From contig JBGGNE010000021.1 of NCBI GenBank assembly GCA_041287705.1, forward strand, positions 1 through 64,000: a DNA stretch of 64,000 bases, written 5' to 3'. Below, one piece after another: positions 53,839 through 63,789 of this stretch (position 1 is the stretch's first letter; the number at the start of each line of letters is the position of its first letter). Under the pieces are notes generated by a model. The model worked only from the letters and a program-made list of their open reading frames with translations, did not search any database and was not told the DNA's origin. Both the position numbers and the translations under genes were made by a program. This DNA is from LW23 sp041287705 (lineage in GTDB: Bacteria; Verrucomicrobiota; Verrucomicrobiia; Methylacidiphilales; UBA1321).

Positions 53839-54576
53839 ATGTTACGCACCATTATTGTCGGATCCAAAGGCCGTATGGGTCAGGCTCTCATCCGCCTTAT
53901 CGAAGCGGATCCTGAAACCCAACTGGCGGGCGGCATTGATGCCGGTGACGACATCGATTCTATTCTGCCCGAGGCAGACGCCATTATCGAGTTCAGCCAT
54001 CACTCGGTAACCGTGCCACTGCTCGAGAAGGCGAAGAAGTTCAAGGTGCCCGTTGTCATTGGAACGACAGGACATTCCGCAGAAGAAAAAGCTGCGATTC
54101 AGGCCGCCGGCCTTGACCTGCCAATCGTTTTTGCGCCCAACTATTCCGTGGGGGTCAACGTGTTGTTCCACATCGTCAAGAAGACCGCGCAAATCCTCGG
54201 GCCGCATTTCGACCAGGAGATTTTTGAGATGCATCACCGTCTGAAAGTGGACGCTCCCAGCGGCACCGCACGCCGCCTGGGCGAAATTCTGGCCGAAGTA
54301 AAGGGCCGCGACTACGACGACGTGATTGTCAACGGCCGAGTGGGTGAGCCCGGCAAGCGTACAAAGCACGAAGTAGGCATGCATGCCTTCCGCGGCGGCG
54401 ACGTTGTTGGCGATCACACGGTTTTCTTCGCAGCTATGGGGGAGCGCCTTGAACTGACGCACCGCGCCTCCAGCCGCGACACATTTGCCGGCGGAGCTAT
54501 CCGCGCTGCAAAGTGGCTGAAGAACCAGGGTGACGGCGTTTTCACGATGCAGGATGTTCTTGGTCTGAACGACTAG
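53839..54576 (+). CDS. dapB: 4-hydroxy-tetrahydrodipicolinate reductase
   Basis: A 245-residue NAD(P)H-dependent reductase. It has the cofactor loop TIIVGSKGRMGQALI, the substrate region EMHHRLKVDAPSGTARRLGE (the catalytic His pair and PSGTA), and MHAFRGGDVVGDHTVFF. It follows dapA and completes a dapF-dapA-dapB set; lysC is about 10 kb away in the window. Confidence 0.95.
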   Translation: MLRTIIVGSKGRMGQALIRLIEADPETQLAGGIDAGDDIDSILPEADAIIEFSHHSVTVPLLEKAKKFKVPVVIGTTGHSAEEKAAIQAAGLDLPIVFAPNYSVGVNVLFHIVKKTAQILGPHFDQEIFEMHHRLKVDAPSGTARRLGEILAEVKGRDYDDVIVNGRVGEPGKRTKHEVGMHAFRGGDVVGDHTVFFAAMGERLELTHRASSRDTFAGGAIRAAKWLKNQGDGVFTMQDVLGLND

Positions 54577-55065
54577 GCGCCGGGATCTTTGTACCCATTC
54601 TGAGGGAGACACTGGAGTTCGATCCCGGATTGCGGTGTCTTCAACGTTTCGATCTTCCAGGGGTGTACCTCTTTGGGGGACAAAAGTTAAGCCCGATCAT
54701 TAGTCAATAGTTCATATGTAACGGGCAAATGATTTTTCAGAAACTATAGATTTGCATGGCATTGGCGGCCATTTTCTGGCACAAATAGGGCGTAAGGGTT
54801 AACTTTAAAGTTATTACTATAAGCGGGACACGAGAATCGCTTTGGGCTATGCCGCAGCACTTGAAGGCCCACTCTAAGGTGTTGAGGTATAGGTCCTTAG
54901 ACGGGTCAATATTGCGCGGAAAGGTAAAGCCGATTCCGACTATTTAATCATAACACCAGCATCTATTCCAGGTTGTAAACATTTGCGATAGATGCTAATT
55001 ACTTTAGCTTCTACACAAAAGCCACCTTAGCGCCCGGCATTATCTGCCGATAGACAACACTACTT
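54577..55065. other. 489-base gap before the hybrid histidine kinase
   Basis: AT-rich compared with the genes. It has a 9-bp inverted repeat (AGCATCTAT at 54958-54966 and ATAGATGCT at 54988-54996) about 70 bases before the kinase start, which may be a regulatory site. I see no coding frame or RNA. Confidence 0.45.
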
Positions 55066-58000
55066 ATGGCGATGGCTCCCCTGCCCCCAGATGAGTCGCA
55101 GAGACTGGCTTCCCTGCGCTCGCTCATCGAATACGGCGTTACCAGCGAGGAGCGGCTGGGACGTATCACGCGGTTGGCCAAACGACTCTTTAAAGTTCCG
55201 GCCGGCGCCATCACCCTCGTAGAGCGGGAGCAGCAACGTTTCTACGGTGCCTTTGGCAGTGAGCTTATTCATGGTGAAAGAGAAAACAGCTTCAACAGCT
55301 ACGCCATCCTTCAGGACGCGCCCCTCATCGTCCCCGATGCTCTTCAGGATTCCCGGTTCTGCGATATTCCGCAGGTTGTAAAAGGCGGAGTCCGCTCTTA
55401 TGCCGGTTGCGCCCTGCATACGCCAGATGGAAGCCGCGTAGGCGCCCTGTTTGTGTTGGATGTTGAGCCGCACGCTTTTGCGGACGATGACGTACGCGAG
55501 CTTGTTGATCTGGCCCGCCTGGCGGAAGACGAACTCTGCCTGCGTATGTGGCAGACGGCCTGGGATGAGCGCGAGCGTACGGAAGCCAATTACCTTCTCA
55601 GCCAGCGCCGATTTCAGGATGTCGCGGACGCCATGGGCGAGTACATCTGGGAAATCGACAGTCAGGCCAGATACACATATCTAAGCGATCGTTTCTGCGA
55701 CATGCTGGGCTACACGCGCGAGGAAGCGCTGGGCCGTGCCATGTTCGATTTTATGATCGCGGGCGATGCGGAGGCCGTGCGGTACTGGTTCTTCGAGCAG
55801 GTGGCCGCCCATCGGCACCCATTCCGCAGCCTGGAATTCCGCAGTGTCAGCAAGCAGGGCTATCTTATCTGGCAGTCGGTCAGCGGCGTGCCTGTTGTCG
55901 ATAATTCCGGGGAACTGACCGGCTACCGTGGCGCCGGTCTGGATGTAACGGATCGCAAGCGCTCCGAGGAGCGGACCCGGCTGCTGGAGCAGGCCGTCAA
56001 TGACGCGATGGAAAGTGTGCTGATCACCGACACAACGCTCAATCATCCGGGCCCAACGATCATTTATGCCAATCGCGCGGCTGAGCGCATGACCGGCTAT
56101 CTTCGCGACGAACTCGTTGGCAAAAGCCCTCGCCTTCTGCAGGGACCCAAAACCAACAAGGACATGCTGCGCCATTTGCGTATGGCGCTGGACCAGGGCC
56201 GCGGTTTTCAGGCGGAAAGCGTCAATTACCGCAAGGATGGCTCCGAGTATGTCGTGGAGCTTCATATCTCCCCGATCCGCGATTCGCATGGCGTTATTAC
56301 GCACTGGCTTTCCGTGCAGCGCGATATCAGCGAACGCCAACAGGCCGAGCAGGCGCTGCGCGACGCCGAAGAGTCGTACCGCACGATCTACGAGAACGTA
56401 AAGGAAGGTATCTTCCAGACCACGGTGGACGGCCGCTTTTGCAGCGCCAACCCCGCGCTCGCCCATATCTACGGCTACGAATCTCCCGAAGATTTACTCG
56501 AGTGCGTCGAAGACGTTTCGACCCAGCTATATTGCGAGCCAAGCCGGCGGGAGGAAATCTGTATCTTCATTGACCGCGAAGGCGAAGTGCACGGACTGGA
56601 GTCCCGTGTGTATCGAAAGGACGGCTCGTCGATCTGGATTTCAGAGACATCGCGCGCGGTCCGCGATGAAGACGGGCAGCTTCTTTATTACGAAGGAACT
56701 GTTCAGGACATCACCGACCGCAAGAAGGCGGACGATGAACTGCGACGCGCGAAGGAAGCCGCCGAAACGGCAAATCAGGCGAAATCGGAATTTCTGGCGA
56801 ACATGAGCCACGAAATCCGCACGCCCATGAACGCAATTGTGGGTCTTACGGGTCTCCTTCTCGATACAGAGCTGACATCCGAGCAGCGCGAATACGTGGA
56901 AACCGTACGTCAGAGCGGCGACGCGCTTCTTACGATCATCAACGACATTCTGGACTTCTCCAAGATCGAGAGCGGCAAGCTGGAAATTGAGCACGCGCCG
57001 TTCAACCTCCGTCTCATGCTGGAGGAAGCCGTGGACTACGTCAGCTCTCGCGCCAGCGAAAAGAAGCTGGATCTGGCAAGCCTGGTGGATCCCGGAGTGC
57101 CCCAGCAGTTTCTGGGTGATGTTACCCGTTTACGCCAGATCATTGCGAATCTGCTCAGCAACGCGGTGAAGTTCACCGAAAAGGGCGAAGTTTCCGTCAC
57201 TGTTACCACCTCACGCCACGACGAGGGCGGCTGGTACTCGGTCACATTTGCCGTGCGCGATTCCGGCGTGGGCATTCCGCAGAACAAGATGGACCGGCTT
57301 TTCCGCTCGTTCAGCCAGGTGGATGCCTCCACCACACGCAAATACGGCGGCAGCGGACTGGGCCTCGCCATCAGCAAGAAGCTGAGCGAACTGATGGGCG
57401 GGGAAATTCATGTGGAAAGCAAAGTGGGCATTGGCTCCGTCTTTACCATCACCGTTCCGCTGGAAGGCGGCAGTGTGCAGAACAGCCAGTTGCCCCTGCC
57501 CGCAGTGCGCCCCAACCTGAACGGCAAGACACTACTGGTAGTCGACGATAATGCCAGCGTGCGCCAGATGATCTCCAATCTGGGCGAAATGTGGAATATG
57601 AATGTGGTGCAATCGACCGACAGCCGCCATGCCCTGCAACTGGTGCAGCGCGGCCTGACGTTTGATGTAGCGCTTATTGAACTCGAACTGCCCACCATTG
57701 ACGGTGTGCGTCTTGGCCAGGAAATCGCCCGGCATCGCGGTCCGGAAACGCCGCCTCTCATTCTGCTGACCAGCATTTCCAATCAGGCCGAACTTGTGAA
57801 GCGCATGCCACAGGGCTTCATCGCCAGCGTGGCGAAGCCAGTGCATATGGAGCAGCTACAGGAGATGCTGGATCAAAGCGTCACAGGACGCCGCGTCACC
57901 AAGAAATCATTGCGCTCTACCGGCAAAATCGATCCGCTGTTCGGCAAACGCCGCCCGATGAAGATACTGCTGGCCGAAGATAATCCGGTCAACCAGAAGG

Positions 58001-58698
58001 TGGCGATGCGTATTCTCTCGCAAATGAGTTATCGCCCGGACGTTGCCCAGAATGGTCTGGAAGCACTTCAGGCGGTTGAGCGTCAAAACTATGACGTGAT
58101 TCTCATGGACGTGCAGATGCCGGAAATGGACGGCCTGGAATCAACGCGCCAGATCCGCAAGCTGAAGAATAAGAAACAGCCCTACATCATCGCCATGACG
58201 GCCAACGCCATGCCCGGCGACAGCGACCGCTGTCTGGCCGCCGGCATGGACGCCTACATGAGTAAGCCGGTGCGCGTGGAGCAGCTTCAGACAGAACTGG
58301 CCAAATGCAGCGACAGTATGAAGCAGGTCGTCGATCTTTCCGCACTGGAACACTTTAGCCATCTTGGCGGCGAAAGTGATGAGGAAGGCCTGCTGGAAAT
58401 CATCAACCTCTTCCTTGTCGACAGCCCCCGCACTGTCCACGCGCTGAATACCTCCCTGCAAAAGGAGGATGCAAACGCGATCTACTATCACGCCCACACG
58501 TTAAAGGGCAGCTGCAGCAACTTCGGCGCAAAGCAGATGCAGATGGTCTGCACCAATATCGAAGAATTCGCCCGAAAACAGGATTTCAGCAGCGTCAGTG
58601 ACTTACTCGAAGCCCTTCAGGCAGAGTTTGTCGAAGTGAAGAAAGCGCTGGAGTTGAAGCGGATGGATATCAAGAGCCGGCTGGCTTCCAGTCGGTAA
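55066..58698 (+). CDS. Hybrid sensor histidine kinase: GAF, PAS x3, kinase, two receivers, HPt
   Basis: A 1210-residue cytosolic phosphorelay protein with no membrane segment. Order: GAF (about 15-170); three PAS/PAC units (about 175-560); HisKA with phospho-His582 (FLANMSHEIRTPMNAIVG); HATPase (LRQIIANLLSNAVKFTEKG, FAVRDSGVGIP, GGSGLGLAISKKL); receiver 1, where the phospho-Asp is Glu872 (ALIELELPTIDG); receiver 2 with Asp1015 (VILMDVQMPEMDG); and HPt with His1144 (AHTLKGSCSNFGA). The Glu suggests receiver 1 is not phosphorylated. The output regulator is not encoded nearby. The stop codon overlaps the first base of the repeat element at 58698. Confidence 0.94.
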   Translation: MAMAPLPPDESQRLASLRSLIEYGVTSEERLGRITRLAKRLFKVPAGAITLVEREQQRFYGAFGSELIHGERENSFNSYAILQDAPLIVPDALQDSRFCDIPQVVKGGVRSYAGCALHTPDGSRVGALFVLDVEPHAFADDDVRELVDLARLAEDELCLRMWQTAWDERERTEANYLLSQRRFQDVADAMGEYIWEIDSQARYTYLSDRFCDMLGYTREEALGRAMFDFMIAGDAEAVRYWFFEQVAAHRHPFRSLEFRSVSKQGYLIWQSVSGVPVVDNSGELTGYRGAGLDVTDRKRSEERTRLLEQAVNDAMESVLITDTTLNHPGPTIIYANRAAERMTGYLRDELVGKSPRLLQGPKTNKDMLRHLRMALDQGRGFQAESVNYRKDGSEYVVELHISPIRDSHGVITHWLSVQRDISERQQAEQALRDAEESYRTIYENVKEGIFQTTVDGRFCSANPALAHIYGYESPEDLLECVEDVSTQLYCEPSRREEICIFIDREGEVHGLESRVYRKDGSSIWISETSRAVRDEDGQLLYYEGTVQDITDRKKADDELRRAKEAAETANQAKSEFLANMSHEIRTPMNAIVGLTGLLLDTELTSEQREYVETVRQSGDALLTIINDILDFSKIESGKLEIEHAPFNLRLMLEEAVDYVSSRASEKKLDLASLVDPGVPQQFLGDVTRLRQIIANLLSNAVKFTEKGEVSVTVTTSRHDEGGWYSVTFAVRDSGVGIPQNKMDRLFRSFSQVDASTTRKYGGSGLGLAISKKLSELMGGEIHVESKVGIGSVFTITVPLEGGSVQNSQLPLPAVRPNLNGKTLLVVDDNASVRQMISNLGEMWNMNVVQSTDSRHALQLVQRGLTFDVALIELELPTIDGVRLGQEIARHRGPETPPLILLTSISNQAELVKRMPQGFIASVAKPVHMEQLQEMLDQSVTGRRVTKKSLRSTGKIDPLFGKRRPMKILLAEDNPVNQKVAMRILSQMSYRPDVAQNGLEALQAVERQNYDVILMDVQMPEMDGLESTRQIRKLKNKKQPYIIAMTANAMPGDSDRCLAAGMDAYMSKPVRVEQLQTELAKCSDSMKQVVDLSALEHFSHLGGESDEEGLLEIINLFLVDSPRTVHALNTSLQKEDANAIYYHAHTLKGSCSNFGAKQMQMVCTNIEEFARKQDFSSVSDLLEALQAEFVEVKKALELKRMDIKSRLASSR

Positions 58699-58864
58699 GG
58701 AGTCTCCGGAAAATAAACGGTGCAACTTAAGTCGTCGATTTTGAGATGAGAGCAAGGCGGAATGAAGGGAGTGCATTAGAATAAGGCGCTGACCGGAATT
58801 CCAACGCTGCTCTCGCTCAAAAGCGGAGGCTCAAGTTGCGCAGGTTATTTCTCCGGAGACTCCT
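58698..58864. repeat. 167-bp palindromic repeat element, copy 3
   Basis: Begins AGGAGTCTCCGGAAAATAAA and ends TCTCCGGAGACTCCT. Its arms and core are close to copy 1. It begins at the last base of the kinase TAA stop, so it may act as the 3' end hairpin of that transcript. Confidence 0.9.
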
Positions 58865-58950
58865 AAGCCGACACCAAAGACATTTCGTGTCCCAGGGACA
58901 TCTAAAGTCCTCGAAAGACAGAATTCTACACAGAGTGGCCTGACAACGAG

Positions 58951-58996
58951 CAACTCTATCCGTTCAACCGCGGACGCAGTTGAATGGATAGAGTTG
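58951..58996. terminator. Strong inverted repeat past the NTF2-like gene
   Basis: CAACTCTATCCGTTCAAC and GTTGAATGGATAGAGTTG make 18-bp arms with one mismatch and a 10-base loop. It lies 59 bases past the stop of the minus-strand NTF2-like gene. There is no T-run, so terminator or processing hairpin is inferred. Confidence 0.5.
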
Positions 58997-59054
58997 GAAT
59001 GGTTTGAGAATAGGCCCTAATTTCGAAGTCAGGCCAGTTCTGAGCTATCGACCT

Positions 59055-59513
59055 TTAGCTCTTAGCCTGGTCGCAGGACTTCTCTGCATCGGCCCCGGGG
59101 CAGTCCATGGGCACGGAGTGATGTTCGTGCGTTACGGTCCAGGCCCCGTCGACTTTCTTGAAGCCCAGTGTAGTGCGGGCGTCGCAATCCATGGGAGAGC
59201 CGTCGGGCATGTTGCCCTTCACGTTCATAATGAGGTGACAGAACGCGACGTCTTCGCCGGCAGTAATGCGGACTTCCCTGGTGGAGAAAGCCCATGAACC
59301 CTGCATCTGCCCCAGGCAATTCAGCCAGTGGGCGCGGTAATCGGCGGCGGATTTGAACTGAAAGGGCTTCGGCACATCGAAGGCAACCAGGTCTTCAGAG
59401 CGGCCGGCCATAATGGCGTCAATGTCTTTGCGTTCAATGGCGGCAAACCACGAGGTCAGCAGTGCCTGGATTTCGGATTCATTCTTCGTAGGTGTGGCAG
59501 GTGTGGCAGTCAT
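59055..59513 (-). CDS. NTF2/SnoaL-like cytosolic protein
   Basis: A 152-residue protein of the NTF2-like fold: EIQALLTSWFAAIERKDIDAIMAG, FKSAADYRAHWLNCL, VRITAGEDVAFCHLIMNVKG and AWTVTHEHHSVPMD. No signal peptide, unlike the one in the radical SAM operon. Proteins of this group are often called ketosteroid isomerase homologues; the ligand is unknown. It is a lone gene. Confidence 0.8.
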   Translation of the reverse strand: MTATPATPTKNESEIQALLTSWFAAIERKDIDAIMAGRSEDLVAFDVPKPFQFKSAADYRAHWLNCLGQMQGSWAFSTREVRITAGEDVAFCHLIMNVKGNMPDGSPMDCDARTTLGFKKVDGAWTVTHEHHSVPMDCPGADAEKSCDQAKS

Positions 59514-59935
59514 GATGCGAATCTGGGTTAGTATTGTGGTTGTAGTAGTCCGGGGAAGAAAATCAGGGAAGAAATACTGCCCTGTATATAATCATGACGA
59601 ACGGCGTCGAACCGCCAGGACATCGTCGTGAACATTTTCTCAAAAATGATTCGGCCGACGTTAGATCCGTCAGTGAGCGCCGAAAAGTCGTGGTTGTTTT
59701 CATTGCAATATATCACTGCGACAGTCTTTGCACACGTTACGTTTCTGGGGTAAAGTGCTCTTTTCCGCACATTACTGCGAATCGGTCCGAAGCCATTTCT
59801 CCTCATTATCAACCAAGAGGGAGAAATGGTCCCCATAGCCACAAAATCTTCTCATCACCTGCTACCTGCGGGTGATTCTGCGTCTTATCCGGGTCAACCC
59901 ATTTCGGAGTCAGTGTAAGTTAAGATTTCCCCATT

Positions 59936-61192
59936 ATGAAAGGCCTCAACGATAACCCCATCTTCCAGATGGCGTGCCAGCAATTCGACGGCGCCGCGGA
60001 TTACCTTCAGATCCCGCAGGCGGAACGTGAGCGCACCAAGTGGCCCAAGCGCCTCATCACCGTCACCGTGCCAGTCAAAATGGACACCGGCGAAGTCAAA
60101 GTCTTCTACGGTTACCGCGTTCAGCATCACCTGACTCTGGGACCCACCAAGGGCGGTCTGCGATTTCACCCTGCAGTGGATATAGGCGAAGTGGCAGCAC
60201 TGGCCATGTGGATGAGCTGGAAATGCGCTCTTGTGGGACTGCCCTATGGCGGCGCAAAAGGCGGAATTACATGCGACCCCTACAAGCTCAGCATTGGCGA
60301 ACTGGAGCGCGTTACCCGGCGCTATACCATGGAAATGATCCCCTTCATCGGCTCGCACATCGACGTGATGGCGCCGGATATGGGCACCAATGAGCAGACA
60401 ATGGCCTGGATGATGGACACTTATTCCGCCCAGGTAGGTCGCGCGGAGCCCAGCATTGTGACAGGCAAGCCCGTCAGTATTGGCGGCAGCCTGGGTCGCC
60501 GGGAAAGCACCGGTCGCGGCGTCTCCTTTCTCGCGGATCGCGCTGCGGATATTCTGAAACTTCCCAACGACAGCCGCGTTATTATCCAGGGATTCGGCAA
60601 CGTCGGCAGTGTGGCGGCTTACTCGCTGGCCAAATATGGCAACAGGATCATCGGCATTGGCGATCGCTCGGGAGCCGTCTATAATCCCAAGGGCATCGAA
60701 GTCGTTGCGCTGCACGCGCACTTTCAGACTCACGGCACGCTTGAAGGCTTTGGCGAGGGCGATTTCATCACAAACGAAGAGTTGCTTATCCAGGAATGCG
60801 AAATCCTCGTCCCGGCTGCTTTGGAACGGGTCATAACTGAAGAGAACGCCGGGAAGCTGAAGTGCCGCATTCTTGCCGAAGGCGCAAACGGCCCCACCAC
60901 GCCTGCCGCCGACGCCATCCTTCGCCAGCGTGACGATATCTTCCTCATTCCAGACATTCTTTGCAACGCGGGCGGTGTGATCGTCTCCTACTTCGAGTGG
61001 GTGCAGGATCTTCAGAACTTCTTCTGGAGCGAGGTTGAAGTGTTCGACAAACTCTATCGCATCCTCACTCACTCCTTCGACCAGGTCATAAAGGAATCCA
61101 AGCTGCGCAAGATCGATCACCGCACCGCCGCTCTGGCACTCGGTATCCAGAAGGTTGTGGAAGCCAAGAAGATACGAGGTCTCTTCCCGTAA
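59936..61192 (+). CDS. gdhA: Glutamate dehydrogenase
   Basis: A 418-residue enzyme that interconverts glutamate and 2-oxoglutarate plus ammonia. The catalytic region is YRVQHHLTLGPTKGGLRFHP and GLPYGGAKGGITCDP (catalytic Lys). MAPDMGTNEQTMAWM is typical of the family. The Rossmann half has VIIQGFGNVGSVAAYSLAKYG. The length and layout fit the catabolic NAD-type or thermophile-like small GDH. A hairpin follows the gene. Confidence 0.95.
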   Translation: MKGLNDNPIFQMACQQFDGAADYLQIPQAERERTKWPKRLITVTVPVKMDTGEVKVFYGYRVQHHLTLGPTKGGLRFHPAVDIGEVAALAMWMSWKCALVGLPYGGAKGGITCDPYKLSIGELERVTRRYTMEMIPFIGSHIDVMAPDMGTNEQTMAWMMDTYSAQVGRAEPSIVTGKPVSIGGSLGRRESTGRGVSFLADRAADILKLPNDSRVIIQGFGNVGSVAAYSLAKYGNRIIGIGDRSGAVYNPKGIEVVALHAHFQTHGTLEGFGEGDFITNEELLIQECEILVPAALERVITEENAGKLKCRILAEGANGPTTPAADAILRQRDDIFLIPDILCNAGGVIVSYFEWVQDLQNFFWSEVEVFDKLYRILTHSFDQVIKESKLRKIDHRTAALALGIQKVVEAKKIRGLFP

Positions 61193-61227
61193 GAGAGAAT
61201 CCTCCTCGGTTCAAGTTGATTGCATTA

Positions 61228-61269
61228 TTTTCCATTACAGGCCACAAATGGGTGGTCTGTAATGGAAAA
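61228..61269. repeat. 18-bp inverted repeat after gdhA
   Basis: TTTCCATTACAGGCCAC and GTGGTCTGTAATGGAAA pair with one mismatch and a 6-base loop. It lies 36 bases past the stop codon. It lacks a T-run on the plus strand; it may be a terminator-type hairpin or an operator for the next gene. Confidence 0.5.
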
Positions 61270-61333
61270 GTTATGTACACAGTGATACCACGTCATTACT
61301 AGTGTATACACTTTAGAACAACCTATCGCCCGT

Positions 61334-62575
61334 ATGTCGCAATCCGCCTGGCCGCGAATAATTCCTCAGCTCTATCCGGAGCTATCCCCGGAGGAGTATA
61401 CCCAATTTTTGGATGATAAAGAGTTCGAGCGTGTCAAAGGTCTGCGTCAGATTCTGATTCTGCCCTTTTTTGACGAGAAATCGACGTTTGAAGAGCGCGT
61501 CTTTGCCATAGGTTTTCAGAAGCTGATGATTCGGGATATACGGCTCCACCCCGAGCTTAGTGTTCTTGGTCCTGAAGATTCCGCTATGCTGGCACTCTCA
61601 GAAGTCGACACCAATCTCCTCCGCTTTGCGAACAAGATACTGATTGGTGGGGCTTTAGGTCTTGGGCCAAATCGCTTCACATGCAAGATAGCCCTTGGAA
61701 AAAAAGGGCTGGCAAAGCCAGTGCTTATTGACTGCAACAATCTTGACGACTTTACGCTGCAGTGCAGACACGGCATTCTCTCCCTCCTTGGTCTTGAGGA
61801 AGACGAATTGCTGGCCAGCCGATGCAAGAAGGGCAGACCTCAGCAGCCTTATGACATATTCGCGCTGGGCCAGTTGCAACTGGAATCTACCAAGTACGTA
61901 ACCCAGGAAGATATTGATGAAGTAAAGGCTCATTTTAAAGAGACCTGTTACTTCACGTTGCCGGCTTCGATAATCGAGGATGAGCTAAGTGATTTTGATC
62001 TGGTAAAGGCCTATTATCACGATGAGTACGATGTTCAGCTTCTCTGCACTCTCGCCCGCACTTTGAGTAAAGGAGACGAGCCCGACCTCATTGCTCTGCA
62101 GTTTCTTCGCAAAGCCATTGAACTGGCGCCTGGCTTTGGCAAAGCATACATGTTCGTTATTACCTTTGCTCCTCAGGACCCGGGCCTTGAGAAGCACGCT
62201 TTCCTGGCTCAGCATCTGTTGCCGTCCAACTCTTTCGCCATCAGTCGTTACCTGGGCTATATGATCCGGCACGAACTCCCGCTTCCGGACGAGCATCTGA
62301 TCTACAGAGCTATTGAGCTCGATCCGGAAAACAGTGCGACTTACTGGCAGGGAATCAATCTGTTCGCAACACTGGATCGTCCACGCAAAGCTCTGGAGCT
62401 TGCCTATCAGCTCAAGAAATTACTCACACCCCCACTTTCCGAGCGGACGATCTATTGCCTTCGGGTAACTCCTGCCGGCGCCGCCGATTTCGACAAAGGT
62501 TTGGAGGAGCTGATGAAGCCCGTAGACAAAATCATTGCGACCCTTACCGACATGGTAAAGCTGATCGGAGGATAG
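61334..62575 (+). CDS. Helical-repeat protein of unknown function
   Basis: A 413-residue soluble protein that I do not recognise. The first half (LRQILILPFFDEKSTFEERV, EDSAMLALSEVDTNLLRFAN) has no familiar motif. The second half reads like TPR-type helix pairs (ALQFLRKAIELAPGFGKAYM, LIYRAIELDPENSATYWQGI, ALELAYQLKKLL), so a scaffold role is possible. It is preceded by the inverted repeat at 61228. A related-looking partial gene starts at 63790. Confidence 0.6.
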   Translation: MSQSAWPRIIPQLYPELSPEEYTQFLDDKEFERVKGLRQILILPFFDEKSTFEERVFAIGFQKLMIRDIRLHPELSVLGPEDSAMLALSEVDTNLLRFANKILIGGALGLGPNRFTCKIALGKKGLAKPVLIDCNNLDDFTLQCRHGILSLLGLEEDELLASRCKKGRPQQPYDIFALGQLQLESTKYVTQEDIDEVKAHFKETCYFTLPASIIEDELSDFDLVKAYYHDEYDVQLLCTLARTLSKGDEPDLIALQFLRKAIELAPGFGKAYMFVITFAPQDPGLEKHAFLAQHLLPSNSFAISRYLGYMIRHELPLPDEHLIYRAIELDPENSATYWQGINLFATLDRPRKALELAYQLKKLLTPPLSERTIYCLRVTPAGAADFDKGLEELMKPVDKIIATLTDMVKLIGG

Positions 62576-62622
62576 ACTGCGGAAGTAGCCAGCCGTCTTA
62601 AGCCACCTCCGGTCTCGCGTGC

Positions 62623-63591
62623 TTACGCTCGCTGTCGCAACTCCAGTTTCATTCCGTCGAAGGCAGGCGCGGCATTTGGCGGAAGTTCGGAGAGCAACTG
62701 CTCATGGGGCTTTTCGTGGGTCAGGTGCGTCAGGTAGATCTGCTTTGCCTGCATCACACGGCCCGCCTCCAGAGCTTCCGCCACAGACATGTGCGTGGGG
62801 TGCGGTTTCTCTCTCAGGCCGTCCACAATAAGGACATCCGCGCCAAATGCCGCCTCATTGGCGGGCTCGGGGACGGCTTTGCAGTCGCTCATGTAGGCAA
62901 GGCGCGGGCTGTTAGGCATGTCGGCGCGCTCAAAGATAAACCCGAGCGATCCTGAGCGACCGTGCGGCAGCTCGACTGCTGTAATCCGCAGATCTCCCAG
63001 CACGAAGGGCTTCAGCGGCTGGATGACATAGGGCGTTACGTTAACGTAGGTGATGTACTCAGGAAACGTGAATGCCCAGGGAAAGCACCGGTTGAGCGCA
63101 TCCAGCGTCTGCTGGCGACTGTAAATGGGCATGGGTGCTGCCGTAGTTTCACAAAAGCGGCGCAGGTCGTCAAAGCCCATGATGTGATCCGCGTGATCAT
63201 GCGTGAAAAGCACAGCATCGATACGCCTTAATCCTTCCCGGCATCCCTGCAATCGAAGCTCTGGCGTCGTATCAACCAGGATATTTGTCGTGGGTGACTC
63301 CACGTAAATGGAGGAACGCGTGCGCTTGTCCCGCGGGTCTTTCGAGTGGCAGACCTCGCAGTCACACGCGATCATTGGCACTCCCTGCGATGTGCCCGAT
63401 CCCATGACAATCACCTTAAAGGCGAAGCCAGGATCCGCCTTTGAGGCTGCCGAGTCAGAGACATGCCATGTACCTGCTTGCTCCACGGGGACAGGGACAG
63501 TAAATGTCCCCGCAGCGGCAGGTGTGCCGGGGATTGGCAGTTTGCCCGTTTCAGGTGTCGGCGGATCAAATGGACCGGTGGGATTACTCAT
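62623..63591 (-). CDS. MBL-fold metallohydrolase, PhnP-like
   Basis: A 322-residue metallo-beta-lactamase-fold enzyme. The first 70 residues are Pro/Gly-rich and not conserved. The core starts FKVIVMGSGTSQGVPMIACD with a Cys pair CDCEVC as in PhnP-type phosphodiesterases, then has the metal motif LFTHDHADHIMGFDDLRRF, ELPHGRSGSLGF, AYMSDCKAVP and YLTHLTHEKPHEQL. PhnP cleaves cyclic nucleotide or ribose phosphates; the true substrate here is open. The start at ATG 63591 is chosen because the frame before it is unconvincing. Confidence 0.85.
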   Translation of the reverse strand: MSNPTGPFDPPTPETGKLPIPGTPAAAGTFTVPVPVEQAGTWHVSDSAASKADPGFAFKVIVMGSGTSQGVPMIACDCEVCHSKDPRDKRTRSSIYVESPTTNILVDTTPELRLQGCREGLRRIDAVLFTHDHADHIMGFDDLRRFCETTAAPMPIYSRQQTLDALNRCFPWAFTFPEYITYVNVTPYVIQPLKPFVLGDLRITAVELPHGRSGSLGFIFERADMPNSPRLAYMSDCKAVPEPANEAAFGADVLIVDGLREKPHPTHMSVAEALEAGRVMQAKQIYLTHLTHEKPHEQLLSELPPNAAPAFDGMKLELRQRA

Positions 63592-63789
63592 ATAAACTCG
63601 ACCTGCGAGAATGCCCGCGAATCCAGAGCCAATCCAGTGCAAAACCGCATATCGGGGGCTTTTATTCGCTTCAACACAGGATTGGTCTTTTACAGTTCGC
63701 AGACTGGATTGCAGGTGAATGTTTAGATCTGGAGAATTCTTAAAATTACACTTTATCTATCACATCCAAGGCATACAGTAATGTCCTGA

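Noticed and set aside
59894..61120. 408-codon minus-strand frame
   Set aside because: It is the antisense shadow of glutamate dehydrogenase.
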